NCBI GenBank assembly: GCA_963989385.1
Contig: OZ022499.1
Span: 51,573,757-51,637,756 of the forward strand
Direction of reading: 5' to 3'
DNA: 64,000 nucleotides
Source of the DNA: Ctena decussata
Lineage: Eukaryota > Mollusca > Bivalvia > Lucinida > Lucinidae
Shown here: one piece after another, positions 1 to 10,538 of the stretch
Layout of the letters: each line of letters starts with the position of its first letter
Numbering within the stretch: the stretch's first letter is position 1
Translations under genes and position numbers: made by a program
Notes under the pieces: generated by a model
Told to the model about the DNA's origin: nothing
What the model saw: the letters and a program-made list of their open reading frames with translations, nothing else
The model's database searches: none

Positions 1-77
1 TTTTAAAAAAAAATACACCAGGCCTCCTCCTCTCCCCCTTCCCCCTCCCCCCCCCCCCCCCCCCCCCTCACACACAC
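1..77. repeat. Poly-C and CA simple repeat
   Basis: A C-rich tract with a long pure C run (about 49-67) passes straight into a short CA repeat. It is low-complexity DNA and its length is likely polymorphic or poorly assembled. Confidence 0.9.
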
Positions 78-1011
78 AAAACAGAATATCAAACGGTCGG
101 TCCCTTTTGCATACCCCATACCCAGATATAAATTGCTGTCCAGTCAAGGGAATTAATCGTGTCATTTCCGTCAAATATTCCTAATCGATACTTCCAGTTA
201 TATTCCCCTTGACCACTGATGAATTATCGATAAGATTACCTTCAGTCAGCGGATTTACCTATACTTTTCTCGAGGCAACAAGCGTCGAGCCGAAGTACCT
301 GTAAATTTTGTGTTACCTGTCCAGTTATGTATGAGGAATTTGGCACCTACAGATTTGTGATAATCAGACTACAGCAGTTCATTTTTCGTTGCTTTAATTC
401 ATAAAAGTTTACCCAGTTATTGTTTCATTGTGCCTTTAAAAAAAATTGTAATGATATATCTTTAGCAAAGCACACGCCTTCTTATGCTTGAGCACGGTCA
501 AACACATATATAAGCGCGTATTGAAAAGTCCGGAAAACCACAAGTCCGCGCTAGCATTTTTTCCGGGAAAAAGAAAGCAAAGGGTCCCCCGGCTCAATAT
601 GACTAAAATACTATTGAAAATGCCGAAAAAAAGAACACAGTTACACTTTTTGAGTTCCTTCAATAGCAGAGAATATATTCACACAAGTCATTGTATAAAT
701 TCCTTAAGCGAAGCACACACTTTCTTCTTATGCTTGAGTGCGGTCAAACACACAAAAACCACATATTGTGGCCAGTAACAAATCAGAGAAGCAAACAGTG
801 CTCTATTTCTATCAGCATTTCACTGTCACCCTTCCATCAGCTCGGTATCATTGAAACATTATTTGAAAGACCGAAAACACAGAAGGCTGCCTTAGCATGT
901 TTCCACGGATAAAAATAGAAAATAAGGTGTCTATTACAATGATACTTTGATTCGTTATTTATTATACATAGCCCAAGACAGAAGCAATGCCCTCGAGTGT
1001 AGTAAGGAGCC
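78..1011. other. No gene seen; degenerate direct repeats
   Basis: No convincing coding region. The segment around 470-560 is echoed at about 708-760 and near 855-910: each holds a CTTCTTATGCTTGAG-like stretch followed by GGTCAAACACA, or a GAAAGACCGAAAACAC-like stretch. This looks like an old diverged tandem repeat. Short open frames here are not gene-like. Confidence 0.5.
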
Positions 1012-1012
1012 C

Positions 1013-1190
1013 TGATCGCCCAATGGGTTAAGCGCTGGCCTGCTGATCTAGCGGTTGGGGTCCGATTCCCGTTGCAGGCGGGAATCTTCTCAACCGTCAG
1101 TGGACTTCCGTTACGCACAGCCATAATAATTCATTAACTCCCATCGCCCCGATATAACTGAAATACTGTTGAAAAGGACGTAAAATCGCA
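1013..1190 (+). mobile_element. tRNA-derived SINE, degraded
   Basis: The head reads like a tRNA: an A-box-like CGCCCAATGGGTTAAGC, then a B-box GGTCCGATTCC. The following stretch, TAACTGAAATACTGTTGAAAA then GACGTAAAA, resembles the conserved 3' body of molluscan tRNA SINEs. I see no clear target duplication. It could be a tRNA pseudogene, but the non-tRNA body argues for a SINE. Confidence 0.6.
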
Positions 1191-1227
1191 AGTCATTCAT
1201 CAATCCATTGTATGTATTGTCACACCT

Positions 1228-1750
1228 ATCCATCGGGTAAAGTAAAGTTGATCTTTCATTGTATTTCACACTTTTCTAAATGTTTGGCGTTGAGTGAAAA
1301 TTATCTTTGATATTTCAAACAGGGTAGACGCTGCTAAGGTTGAGTATCCGCGCAGTCTAATCAGAGTTTCCCTTTTTCGTTTTTACAATCTATGAAATGT
1401 GGGAATCTTTAAAATGAGAAAGCAAATGGCCAGGCCTACCAGGCTAATTTTAGTATTTACTCTTCGCTCATGGCGTAAGTCCCTTTTCATGCAACGTCCA
1501 AAATTTATTTTCACGGCAGAAGTCAGTTGTTTAAAGCGTTTGTCCATCCATGACCATCCATCGGGTAAAGTTGACCTTCATTGCATTTCACACTTTTCTA
1601 ACGACTATGTTTGGCGTAGAGTGAAAAGATATCTTTGATATTGCAAACAGGGTAGACGCTGCTTAGGCTGAGTATCCGCGTAGTCTAGTTAGGGCTTCCC
1701 TTTTTCGAATTTACAGTCTATGAAAATGTGAGAATCTGTAAAATTTTGAA
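1228..1750. repeat. Direct duplication, two ~195-bp copies about 327 bp apart
   Basis: About 1228-1420 and 1555-1750 are clearly homologous. Both contain CATCCATCGGGTAAAG, TTTCACACTTTTCTAA, CAGGGTAGACGCTGCT, GAGTATCCGCG and TTCCCTTTTTCG in the same order. The differences are scattered substitutions and small indels, so the duplication is old. Confidence 0.85.
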
Positions 1751-2204
1751 GACGGCAAACGTTAGCTGAATCTGTTGATGTACGTTTTCGCAAAATGTTT
1801 AACTATTATGTCAACAATTTAATGGTATGATTAAAGGCGGGTATTAAATTAGCCCTTGTTTGCACTGATTTTTGAAAATAGGATTTTGCTGAAATATAAA
1901 TGTCTATTGTTTTTGAAAGAGAAGCTTTGCCTTAGGAAATCAAAATAAAATAAATCCAAATAAAATACGTAATCTTAATCAACTGCCATACTTAGCGCTA
2001 TGTTTAGTTAGTATTGACAGTAATCATGATAAATCTATAGAAATAAACATTTGTCTCGCATGGAATATAGTATTAATTTTCAAAATTCATAACAAATGAA
2101 ACTGAAGCAGCAAAGTATGCATTCTGGCTCCATATTTACAATATCATACAGGTAAAATAGGACATATAACATTTCGCGGCTATATTTCTCATGCCGATAA
2201 AAGA
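1751..2204. other. AT-rich spacer, nothing recognised
   Basis: Short AT-rich stretch with no coding signal, no repeat matching the rest of the window and no RNA gene that I can see. Confidence 0.4.
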
Positions 2205-2935
2205 AGGTCAAACCCGATTTTTATGAATATTTGGAACCAAGTAGATCTAAAGAAACACATACAAATTATACAACATTGTAAAGTTCAGAAAGTAAGGAAA
2301 ACATTTATGACAGGAAAAAATATCCCACTGGACACGAAAACAGGTTTATGATTCTTTCAAATGTGAAAATTCACGCTACCAGATGCATGTCAGTCTCCTC
2401 TGAGGATCTCGAGAAGCATCGAGGTATTAGAATAATTTAATAAAATTTATTTACTTATATCACTATAAAGGTAATAATATTTTCTTCATAAATATAACGT
2501 GGTCTATGGACGTTGTAAACAATTTTATAGGAAATATTTATATGTTTCTCCGGGTTTCCCCTGTGATCAGTTCATGATGTCACCATCATGGTAAATACGC
2601 ATTCGGACTTAGAAAATTCGCTGCTTTATTTGTAATGCTGTATGGAAGGTCAAACCCGATTTTGAAGAAAATTTGGAAGCAAGAAGATCTAAACAAAGAT
2701 ATACAAATTATGCATCATTTTAAAGTTCAGAAAGTAAGGAAAATATTTAAAACAGGAAAAAATATCACATTTGATATGAAAACAGGTTTATATTTGTTTA
2801 AAATGCGAAAGATCATGCTTCCAACAGTACTGGTAAACGAGAGGCATATACCAGTCGCCTTTGTTAATCTCGGGAAGCATCAAGACGATAAAATATTTTC
2901 ATAAAATTTATATCACTATAAAGGCAATATAATTT
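2205..2935. repeat. Direct duplication, two ~275-bp copies
   Basis: About 2205-2490 and 2642-2935 are homologous. Shared blocks in order include AAGGTCAAACCCGATTTT, AAAGTTCAGAAAGTAAGGAAAA, ACAGGAAAAAATATC, GAAAACAGGTTTAT and TATCACTATAAAGG. A short third trace (AAAAGGTCAAACTC) lies at 3119. The right copy stays open for about 89 codons, but the left copy carries stops in the same stretch, so I do not call a gene. Confidence 0.85.
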
Positions 2936-3311
2936 TCTTTCTGAAAAAACAGGGAAAAATGACATTTGTAAAGAAGATATCTTTAAGTAAATAATATTTT
3001 GTTTCTCCATTGGTTTCAGTGCAATTTTTTTACAGGTAAACCAGTTCACACCTTTGTACGGAAACCAATAATTTTCGGCTATTTCCGCCGCTATGATGTT
3101 CATAGCTCGACATGAGCAAGAAAAGGTCAAACTCACGGCACTTATGCAGCATGTCAACAGCCTCTGGTGGTCGAGTACAGGAGGATTATGAGGAAATTTT
3201 CTGTCCTGGTAGTAAGTATACCTGTAGATCTGTATCTGTACTTTTTGCAGCTTTGAGACCGGAGGAATCGATGGCGCGCTTTACTGGCACGGTTTCTGTG
3301 CCAAACATGTG
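2936..3311. other. Spacer before LINE, nothing recognised
   Basis: No supported gene. Only a trace of the preceding direct repeat is visible near 3119. Confidence 0.4.
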
Positions 3312-3449
3312 AAAGTAATCAGAATCAGAATCAGAATTGTTTACTGGTGATACGTCCAAGGACAATCATTCACCAGGACCTGTGAATCAGGGAAGCTAGT
3401 CCCTAGCCCTTATAAGAGAAGTAAACTTAGTAACTGAATCCTCTGCACC

Positions 3450-4472
3450 CTAAGCAGAAGAAATAAGTGAATCTTCCAGGGAGTTCCAATCTCTAATAGT
3501 CTGGGGGAAGAAACTGGACTTGTAAATGTCAGTCCCAGCCAATGGGGTTTGAAATGTCAGGGAATGATGATTCCTGGTACGCCTATTTAGGGGAACAAGG
3601 TCATTTATGGGTATACTGGCTGCACCCCTCAGACCTTTGTAAAGCTTTATTAGTCTACTATCTTTCCTTCTCTTTTTTAGGGATTCCCACTTAAGTTTCT
3701 CCAGAATGCCAGTAATACTCCCAGTTTCATATGTGTAATTTCCCATTACAAATCTAGCTGCCCTTTTCTGCACCTTCTCAAGTTCATCTTGAAGAAGTAT
3801 ACTTTGAGGGTCCCAAACTGAACTGCCATACTCCAGGAATGGACGCACCAGTCCCTTGTATGCTGACTCCTAAACATCTTGTGGACATGCTGCCAAGTTA
3901 CGTCTGAGGAAGCCGAGGGTCCTATTAGCCTTTGTGCAAATATTACTGACATGTGTGTTCCATTTCAAATCATTGGCAATGGTTATGCCGAGATACTTGA
4001 TAGATTCTACATTACTGAGGACAGTTCCCTCTAAGGTATAGGAAGCATTGATCTTCTTGATCCGTTTCTTTGTAATTTGCATCATATTGCATTTAACAGG
4101 TTGAAATCTCATGCCCCAACTCCTTGCCCAACAACCTAAACGATCTATATCCTCCTGAAGTTTCACCATGTCTTCAATATCTCTGATTTCACGATAGCAA
4201 ACACAGTCGTCAGCAAAAAGTCTTAATTCCGAGTCAATATTTTCTGTTATATCGTTAATGTATAACGAGAACAACAGTGGTCCAAGCACGGTGCCCTGGG
4301 GGACGCCCGACAAAACTGGGGCCCAATCCGACTTAACTCCATTTACCACCACACGCTGCTGCCTATAACAGAGAAAAGAATCTATCCATTTCAGAGTCTT
4401 CCCACCAATACCATAGCCGTGTAGCTTACATTTAAGTAATTCATGAGGGGGAGTGTCAAAAGCTTGTCGAAT
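3450..4472 (-). pseudogene. LINE ORF2 fragment: RT catalytic core to C terminus
   Basis: Resumes with the DTPPHELLK-like stretch in shifted frames. It then gives SGVPQGTVLGPLLFSLYIND (RT motif with PQG), the catalytic box RLFADDC (FADD where YADD is usual), KYLGITIANDLKWNTHV and TLGFLRRNL. A TAG interrupts after ACPQDV at about 3869, and the sequence continues as ESAYKGLVRPFLEYGSSVWDP and LEKVQKRAARFV to the natural stop at 3450. Several disabling lesions make it a pseudogene. Confidence 0.88.
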
Positions 4473-4806
4473 TTAAAGAGTAACCACACCCCAGCAACCG
4501 ACGGAACCAGACCCCAAACCCCATCCCCAACACCAAAGGGAAAGACCGACAAAGACACCCCAACAAACAACAAATCACAAGCGACAAGCCGAGCCAGCAG
4601 CCCCCTCCCAAACAGACGGCAACCCAGCCATCCTTATTGAACTAAATAATTTAGACCAACAGACGGGTTACAACGGACTAAGCAAACTATATGAAAAACA
4701 TTTAACAATTATTTTTACCTATTTTCTATTTTTTATGATAGAAGGATTAAACTGAGAACACAACAAACCAAACAGCACCGAACACAAAACAAATGCAACC
4801 GCATTC
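4473..4806. other. ~330-bp insertion inside the LINE reverse transcriptase
   Basis: The LINE is interrupted between the codons for QVDTFIL (right side) and the F-D-K-AFDTPPHEL stretch (left side, resuming at about 4472 leftwards). The intervening DNA is A/C-rich on the plus strand near both ends, has an AT-rich core and does not encode RT. I see no clean target-site duplication and no match to another repeat in the window. It might be a small insertion element or a local rearrangement. Confidence 0.7.
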
Positions 4807-5079
4807 CAAGATAAAAGTGTCAACCTGACCGCCCTTATCCAAGATTTTAGCCCAGTCATTTATAACCGTGATCAATTGAGTTTCACAGCTATGTTTCTTA
4901 CGGAAAGCATGTTGTCTGTCTGACAAAAGTTTATGGTCATCCAAATGTGCCATAATATTAGAGCAGACAATGTGTTCGAGTAACTTGCATGGTACACAAG
5001 TTAGAGAAACCGGTCGGTAATTGCAAGCCAAAGACCTTCTCCTTTTTTGAAGAGTGGGCATATATTTGCAAGAGACCAT
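4807..5079 (-). pseudogene. LINE ORF2 fragment: middle RT motifs after frameshift
   Basis: It continues the upstream fragment in another frame with the RT signature NYRPVSLTCVPCKLLEHIV and the stretch DRQHAFRKKHSCETQL, then DKGGQVDTFIL. At that point, just before the catalytic Asp region (normally a D-F-x-K-A-F-D pattern), the reading frame runs into the foreign block at 4473-4806. Confidence 0.85.
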
Positions 5080-5780
5080 TCCTTGGGGATTTCACCCGTG
5101 TCAATGGATTGTTGGAAGAGATGAGCAAACATTGGGCCTAATTCAGGTGCTAGTTCTTTTAAGACTCTAGGATGCAATTCATCAGGTCCTAAAGCTTTCG
5201 ATGGGTTCAAGCCCTTAAGAAGTTTCGTTACACCTTCTGCCGAAACATGAATGTCCTCCATGAAAGGAGCCGAGCGATTAGGAAGGGGGACTTGGGTGTG
5301 CTCACTTTTGTTAAACACATCCGAAAACTGACCGTTAAATTCATTAGCCTGTTCCAACTCTGATTCGGCAACACCACCACCATTTCTCTTCTTTAGGGGT
5401 GGGATACCTTGAGTATCTTTCTTTTGACTATTAATGTACCTGTAGAAGTCTCTGGGATTAGCCTTTATGTCACCAACCAAGTTATTGACATACAAATCAT
5501 GTTGCTTTTTCACATCAGCTTTAATTTCCCTTCTCAAAGATTCAAATTTTGACCTAAGTTTGCTACAGCTAGTCTTTTTGGCCTTCGCATGTGTCTTATT
5601 TCTTCTACGAATCTTTCTTCTTATCTCAGGGGTTATCCAAGGAACAGAAGAGGTTGACCTACTGGTTTTAGAGGGGATATGCTTTTCAGCAGACTCGAGA
5701 ATAAAGGAGGTTATCAAGTCAAAGTTTTCCTGAACTGAGCGATTGTCCGAGTAACCATTGAACCCATAGTACCCATCCAC
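5001..5780 (-). pseudogene. LINE ORF2 fragment: pre-RT region and first RT motifs
   Basis: About 250 codons. The segment begins in the linker between endonuclease and reverse transcriptase, with the motifs VPWITPEIRRKIRRRNKTHAK and KANPRDFYRYINSQKK. It continues into RT motif 1 (KGLNPSKALGPDELHPRVLKE) and motif 2 (IPKEWSLANICPLFKKG). The frame then shifts: the real sequence continues in the frame overlapping at about 5001-5079. There is no start codon of its own; the 5' part of the ORF is missing. Confidence 0.88.
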
Positions 5781-5800
5781 TGTAAAGGAATGGCAAGGTA

Positions 5801-6117
5801 GCGCAAGATAAGCCGTTTCGGCATCGAGACCGCCTCAGTACGAGTTATGGTTTCGTACTATAAAACTGTATCCTCGCATTAAAAGCACGACTGCAATACA
5901 TTTACAACAATGACTACTTGAAACCGATGGCTTGACAGCTAATTAGCATGCCCATTTAGTCCACACAGTATCCGTTTCACTGCGGCGTACTGCTGCTCGT
6001 TCACAGTCACTCAGCACAATCAAGACAATGAATCTGGAAGAATGGCAGAATGAAATTGCTCATTGTACTGTTCTTGATATGATTCTGGCACACAGGTAAA
6101 GTTGCGTTAAACCAGGA
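5801..6117. other. Spacer, nothing recognised
   Basis: Lies between the truncated LINE 5' end and the first palindromic MITE. No coding or repeat signal that I can support. Confidence 0.4.
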
Positions 6118-6118
6118 T

Positions 6119-6354
6119 TTGTGCCGCGAGAAAACCAACTAAGTAGTTGTGCGCCCATAGCAGACTCAGACCAGCCTGGGCGTCCGCCCAGTCTGATCAG
6201 AGTCTTCACTGTGCGCATGGAGGTAGCTTAAACCCTTAGCTACCTTTTAAGCACAATGCGAAGACTCTCTTTACACTGGACGGATGGCAAGGCTGATCTG
6301 AGTCTGCGCTAGGCGCACAGCCACTTTGTTCGTTTTCTCGTGTCGCGGCTCATT
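6119..6354. mobile_element. Palindromic MITE family P, copy 1
   Basis: About 235 bp that folds on itself. It opens with a diverged GCCGCGAGAAAACCAAC and closes with GTTCGTTTTCTCGTGTCGCGGCTCA-type sequence. Inside are mirrored copies of GATCAGAGTCTTC and GCTGATCTGAGTCTGCGC. Four further copies lie at 11480, 44923, 56803 and 59479. It is non-coding; the superfamily is unknown. Confidence 0.85.
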
Positions 6355-6382
6355 TGCTTTTGAAGAAAAATCTGTGGAAGTG

Positions 6383-6614
6383 TCAGAGGTCCTGGGTTCG
6401 AATCCCGGTCTGGCCACATACTTTCGTTTCTCCTTCCGCTGATTCAAGAAGGGCAGTTGTCAGTTACTGGCGAAAGTATGTGCACTTAGTACTGGTTAAC
6501 AGCTTAGGAGGTCTAAGCCTGCCCAGGAATAGTGTGGTTAGGTTAACTGACGGTCCCGACATGACCTTAGTTGTTTACCCTGGACATTAAGCATCAAATC
6601 AACCAACCAACCAG
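6383..6614 (+). mobile_element. tRNA-derived SINE family M, 5'-truncated, with TSD
   Basis: The element starts inside the tRNA-like head (TCAGAGGTCCTGGGTTCGAATCCC, which contains the B box) and ends in an AACC-rich tail. It is flanked by a perfect 11-bp target duplication CTGTGGAAGTG at 6372-6382 and 6615-6625, so it is a genuine retroposition product truncated at its 5' end. The body matches the full copy at 16907-17177 (opposite strand) and the piece at 57655-57770. Confidence 0.9.
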
Positions 6615-6625
6615 CTGTGGAAGTG

Positions 6626-6876
6626 CAATGTGTCCTTATTTAGTACATAAATATATGTTTTTACCACACATTCTTAACAAAACTGTCATCGGTTAAAATA
6701 AATGTCCATAGAAAATAAGGAAGTATAATAATTTTGATTATTGGTGTTTATTGTTGCGAAAATGCACACCAAAATAAGCTACATGACGCATTGGGAAATA
6801 TTATATATCATTTCGTTTTCACAACGTGAATGCATAGAAAATATTCTTGTACGTTAGTGGAAGATAATATCACAAA
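6626..6876. other. Upstream region of the single-exon membrane gene
   Basis: AT-rich DNA between the SINE target duplication and the start codon at 6877. I see no unambiguous TATA box. A TATATA-like stretch occurs at about 6804 but its role is unproven. Confidence 0.3.
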
Positions 6877-9654
6877 ATGTTACTAATAAACGTTCTGTTT
6901 CTTGCAATGGTGTATAATGTGATACCATTTTCACATGCGCTTGCATTGAAAATGAAGGCTGAAAATGGAACAAACGTATCTATGTTTCCGTCCCAGAGCA
7001 TGACTGACGTTCAGCAGATTACGACTGTAGAAGACAGAGTTCAATCCACTGTTTTACCGCAGACTGCTGATGCTAACCGCAAAACAGTTCAAAACGATAA
7101 AAAATGTGAATTATCTATAAGTAAAGAATCGGCAGAAACATTTTTACGACTTGTACTTAAGCACCAGTATGACTTTGCCCACTTAAAGCTTATTTTCCAT
7201 AATTTGACAGTACGAGAAGATAGCGAAAAAGTTACAGTCATCAGATATGACCATTGGGTTTGGACTTACAAAGGAGAAAACGGAGGATATCGTTACTTGA
7301 ACTTTCCGTTTTACTTTGGATATCTCTCATTTGGATTACTTTGGTATCGCACGCGTGTAGATCCTCTGCCAATTGAAATTATTGGCCATGGAGATTGTGA
7401 AAATATGACTGCCGGAAATATGTCAACAGTAAACGATGACTATATTGCTAGTTATTGGTGTTACACAAAGAGGGTGCAGTTGCAATCACCTGCACAACTC
7501 TTTTATTGCCAAAATGCAATATGTATGGCTCAAACATTTGAGTATAGCTGTTGTAAATATAGTGACAACCAAATTGCACAGGAGAATGGCGTAGATTGTG
7601 GTCATGACCATTATAAACTTGATAATCTATGGTGGTTTTTACCGATTTTCGTAAGTTTAGTACTGTTTTTCTACTACCCACTTTTGCTCACTGCTGTTGG
7701 ATATAAAATAAGTGGCGGATTCAGGCAGAATATTGAAAACAGAATAACAGGCAACCAAGACCTAGGATTGAATGATTCGGTTGCAGTTGATGAGTCAAAT
7801 GAACCATCTTTAAATACAAAGATAAACGCTGACCCATGCAGTCAGACGAATGGCAACACTTCGAAAAATTGCGAAACTCGCTCAACGATCAACCAGGCAA
7901 GCACATCATATCATTCACAAACTTACAAAATACGACATCACCCCAAAACACAAAAACGACGTATAGTATTAAAACCAAAAGCTAAAAATATAGATCTGTC
8001 AAAGAAACGAAAGAAATGTCGAGGAAAAGATTACTCGCAAATGACTGAAAGTAATTCTGGACCAGTGCCCTCTTTCATGCTCGAGATAGAGGACGAACTC
8101 AACGATACGTTGAAAGAAAACCATTTCGCACCTTTGAATCATACGAAATCGATGAGCACGTGTGATAAAAACTTTATTCGTGTTGAAGAGCACCGATTGC
8201 CTATAACGTTTTTGTCTACCATTTTTGAACCGATGCAAAACATAAACATTCGACGGCGATGGTTTTTAAGACTGTTGAGGTTAACGGTGATACTTATACC
8301 ACTGACCCTAACGGCATGCAGAATACTTCTTGATTATAAATATGCTGGCTCTTTCGTAAAGGCGGTAGTAGATAAAGGGGCTCTTATTGGTTTTCCATCG
8401 ATGATAGCTGGCTTTGAATCGAGTAGGCGTCACTTTCTGCATTGCTTTGGAGGGCCTTGGGTTGCCCTACCTTTGTATATCGTTTTGGGTTCTATCCTTA
8501 TTTTGGTACCAACGAATCTAGAGTCATGTCTTGAAGGAGGACTGATAGAGTCTGGAGAACAAACGCTTTGTCCACTTTTTCTATGTTCAAAAACAAAGGC
8601 AATACTTGGTAGTGTTGAAATAACAGCTGCAAAAGGCTTCAGACGGATTCATTTAGTGTTGTATTCTCAGGCTGTAATGCTGATAAACCGGGTCTTTTGG
8701 AAAGAAACTTTTAGGTTGTATCTACGGAGGTGGAAATATCTTAAGAATTGGTTCCTGAAAGAAAAACTTTCTCTGACATCCTCTAAAGCAACTTTGCTTG
8801 CTTCATTCATTTTATGTATACTCTATGTACATTTCTGTGTTTTGGAAACTATTTTGACTTGTTTGTGTTTTGCTTGTCCAGTCATAGGTTGTTTTTTAAT
8901 TGTACTGAAGGCTTTTCTGAGCCATGCACTTGTAAATTTCAAACCTAGAGCGTATAGAAATATATTAGCTAGTTATTTGGTGGGAAGTTTCAAGGCATTT
9001 GTGTCTTTTTTTATTCTGGTAACCTTGTTGTTCATTTGGTACATATATTGTTTGATATTCTTTGATGCCTCCTGGGTTCTGACAAAAATAATTATCTTCA
9101 CATACAGTGGCATGATTGCTTATCCAAGAAGATCTTACGGCTACATAATTTTGACCTTCATGGCGATATACTACGTTATGGAATGTTTGAAAAGCTTTGG
9201 TGTAACCTATCACAGATTGCTAGAGCTGACCTTTGAAGTGTATAATGAATTGAGGAAGAAACGCAATCAAGTACTTGATAACAATGAAAAGAGAATCCCA
9301 AATGCCTTATGGGAAATTGTTATAGAACGTCACTGCCCCAGGCGCATACAGGTGGCTTATACTATTTTCAAGCTCTTTTCAATTATTTCGATCCTCACTA
9401 TTTCCGTTGAGCTTCTGTCGTCCTTAGGGCGCTTTCAGCAGTTATCCGTGATATATGACACATTCACAGCTTTAATTATTTGCGCTCTTCCCAAACTCAT
9501 AAAATCGTTATATTCTCAAAATGTTAAGCATCGTAAGAGAACAAGATTAAGGAAAAATATAACAGAGACGGTACTGGCATACATGGACGGAGCCATAGAT
9601 CAGGTTAATCCATCTATCTATATGCCGATTGTTGAAAGAGACCCACTGGTATAA
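6877..9654 (+). CDS. Unrecognised single-exon multi-pass membrane protein
   Basis: An uninterrupted 925-codon frame, far longer than chance in AT-rich DNA. Residues 1-24 are a likely signal peptide (hydrophobic, ending SHALA). Residues 25-245 form a Cys-rich, probably extracellular region with several N-x-S/T sites and a CC pair near 225. A first membrane span lies at about 250-275 (WWFLPIFVSLVLFFYYPLLL). A polar stretch at about 276-455 follows, with a Lys/Arg cluster near 355-385. Further hydrophobic segments lie at about 468-488, 525-548, 637-660, 662-685, 705-732, 735-755, 758-778, 826-846 and 855-875. I recognise no domain or catalytic motif; a receptor, channel or scaffold role would be guesswork. 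There are no introns in the coding region, and the stop TAA is at 9652-9654. The ATG chosen gives a clean signal peptide. Confidence 0.85.
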   Translation: MLLINVLFLAMVYNVIPFSHALALKMKAENGTNVSMFPSQSMTDVQQITTVEDRVQSTVLPQTADANRKTVQNDKKCELSISKESAETFLRLVLKHQYDFAHLKLIFHNLTVREDSEKVTVIRYDHWVWTYKGENGGYRYLNFPFYFGYLSFGLLWYRTRVDPLPIEIIGHGDCENMTAGNMSTVNDDYIASYWCYTKRVQLQSPAQLFYCQNAICMAQTFEYSCCKYSDNQIAQENGVDCGHDHYKLDNLWWFLPIFVSLVLFFYYPLLLTAVGYKISGGFRQNIENRITGNQDLGLNDSVAVDESNEPSLNTKINADPCSQTNGNTSKNCETRSTINQASTSYHSQTYKIRHHPKTQKRRIVLKPKAKNIDLSKKRKKCRGKDYSQMTESNSGPVPSFMLEIEDELNDTLKENHFAPLNHTKSMSTCDKNFIRVEEHRLPITFLSTIFEPMQNINIRRRWFLRLLRLTVILIPLTLTACRILLDYKYAGSFVKAVVDKGALIGFPSMIAGFESSRRHFLHCFGGPWVALPLYIVLGSILILVPTNLESCLEGGLIESGEQTLCPLFLCSKTKAILGSVEITAAKGFRRIHLVLYSQAVMLINRVFWKETFRLYLRRWKYLKNWFLKEKLSLTSSKATLLASFILCILYVHFCVLETILTCLCFACPVIGCFLIVLKAFLSHALVNFKPRAYRNILASYLVGSFKAFVSFFILVTLLFIWYIYCLIFFDASWVLTKIIIFTYSGMIAYPRRSYGYIILTFMAIYYVMECLKSFGVTYHRLLELTFEVYNELRKKRNQVLDNNEKRIPNALWEIVIERHCPRRIQVAYTIFKLFSIISILTISVELLSSLGRFQQLSVIYDTFTALIICALPKLIKSLYSQNVKHRKRTRLRKNITETVLAYMDGAIDQVNPSIYMPIVERDPLV

Positions 9655-10339
9655 ATACAGCATTCCTCTGGCGCAATGCAGCATATCTTAGTACCAGTTA
9701 ACCATTTGACTATTCGCGTGGTCGAGGTTGTAGAGGTGCTCTATAATGGTGCAGAAGGTCGCAGTAAATGGGAATCTTGTTTTCGAAACAGAGAAGGATA
9801 AATGCAGCTAAAGGAAAAGGATCAGCTAAGCCTTTCATATGCTGTGCCTACGATACTCTTGACCTGTAATACCCACTACCTCTACAGCAACCAGGCTACG
9901 GAAAACCTTAGTTTACATTTCTACTCCTTTACTGACCAGTTCAGCAGTAGTCTTAGTTTCGTTTAAACGACAGAAAAAAAGCTTATTCAACTTACCTGGT
10001 TCAATCTGATAGATTTTTCAAATTCACCCATATGCTCATAAGTAAAACGATAGGAAATGATCAGGAATTAATACAATTAGGTCCCTTGTCCTGCACTCAA
10101 AACCCAAAGGGAATGAAGTGTATACATAAATTGACAAAACGTTCACGAAAGACACGCACGGTTAACTGAATGAACCGCTCTTTCCCAACCAGTCGGTCAT
10201 TCAGATACCCTAATTGATAACAACAGTAACGTTTTTCCCCAGTACCTATTTTAAACTACAAAACAAAACAGACGCAAAGTGGGCAGCTATACATGTGACC
10301 ACACTGCTAGAAGACCGTAGACAAGCGGATATAACAACA
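9655..10339. other. Downstream region, nothing recognised
   Basis: It includes the 3' flank of the membrane gene. I found no clear AATAAA close to the stop codon and no other gene. The segment may include diverged Penelope-like 3' sequence toward its right end. Confidence 0.35.
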
Positions 10340-10538
10340 TGAAATATTGAGAAACCACAACAGAAGTACTGCCTCTGAACGGGTCAATTATAAAATACTG
10401 GAGGAGGGACTTAAACTAGTTTTTGTCTGTATACAAACCCTCGCCCTCTGCTCCTGCAGTGTTTCTAAAAAGTAAATTAGCTATTTGGTCTGCATGAAGG
10501 TTTCCTAATTCATCTACGAATCATCACAGGAAACAAAA
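10340..10538 (-). mobile_element. Penelope-like element 3' remnant, part 1
   Basis: On the plus strand this matches the region 24490-24660 next to the large Penelope-like ORF. Shared blocks include AACCACAACAGAA, TACTGG followed by CTTAAA, CAACCCTC-like sequence and GAATCATCAC, in the same order and orientation. It is therefore the transcribed 3' flank of a second, decayed copy. It breaks off where the hairpin-headed repeat at 10537 begins. Confidence 0.7.

Larger units (their letters stand above)
3312..5800 (-). mobile_element. Non-LTR retrotransposon (CR1/Jockey-type LINE), 5'-truncated, dead
   Basis: Read on the minus strand, this is the 3' part of a LINE: the end of an endonuclease-side segment, a full reverse transcriptase domain, a C-terminal region and a short 3' end. 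The last bases are three units of a TCTGAT-like hexamer (about 3317-3340), the microsatellite-type tail common in CR1/L2 elements. The copy starts abruptly near 5800, as expected for 5' truncation. It is broken by a frameshift near 5060, an insertion at about 4473-4806 and an in-frame TAG near 3867-3869. Family placement within CR1/Jockey is not resolved. Confidence 0.9.

Noticed and set aside
1016..1085. Functional tRNA gene
   Set aside because: The acceptor and anticodon stems do not close well, and SINE body sequence follows.
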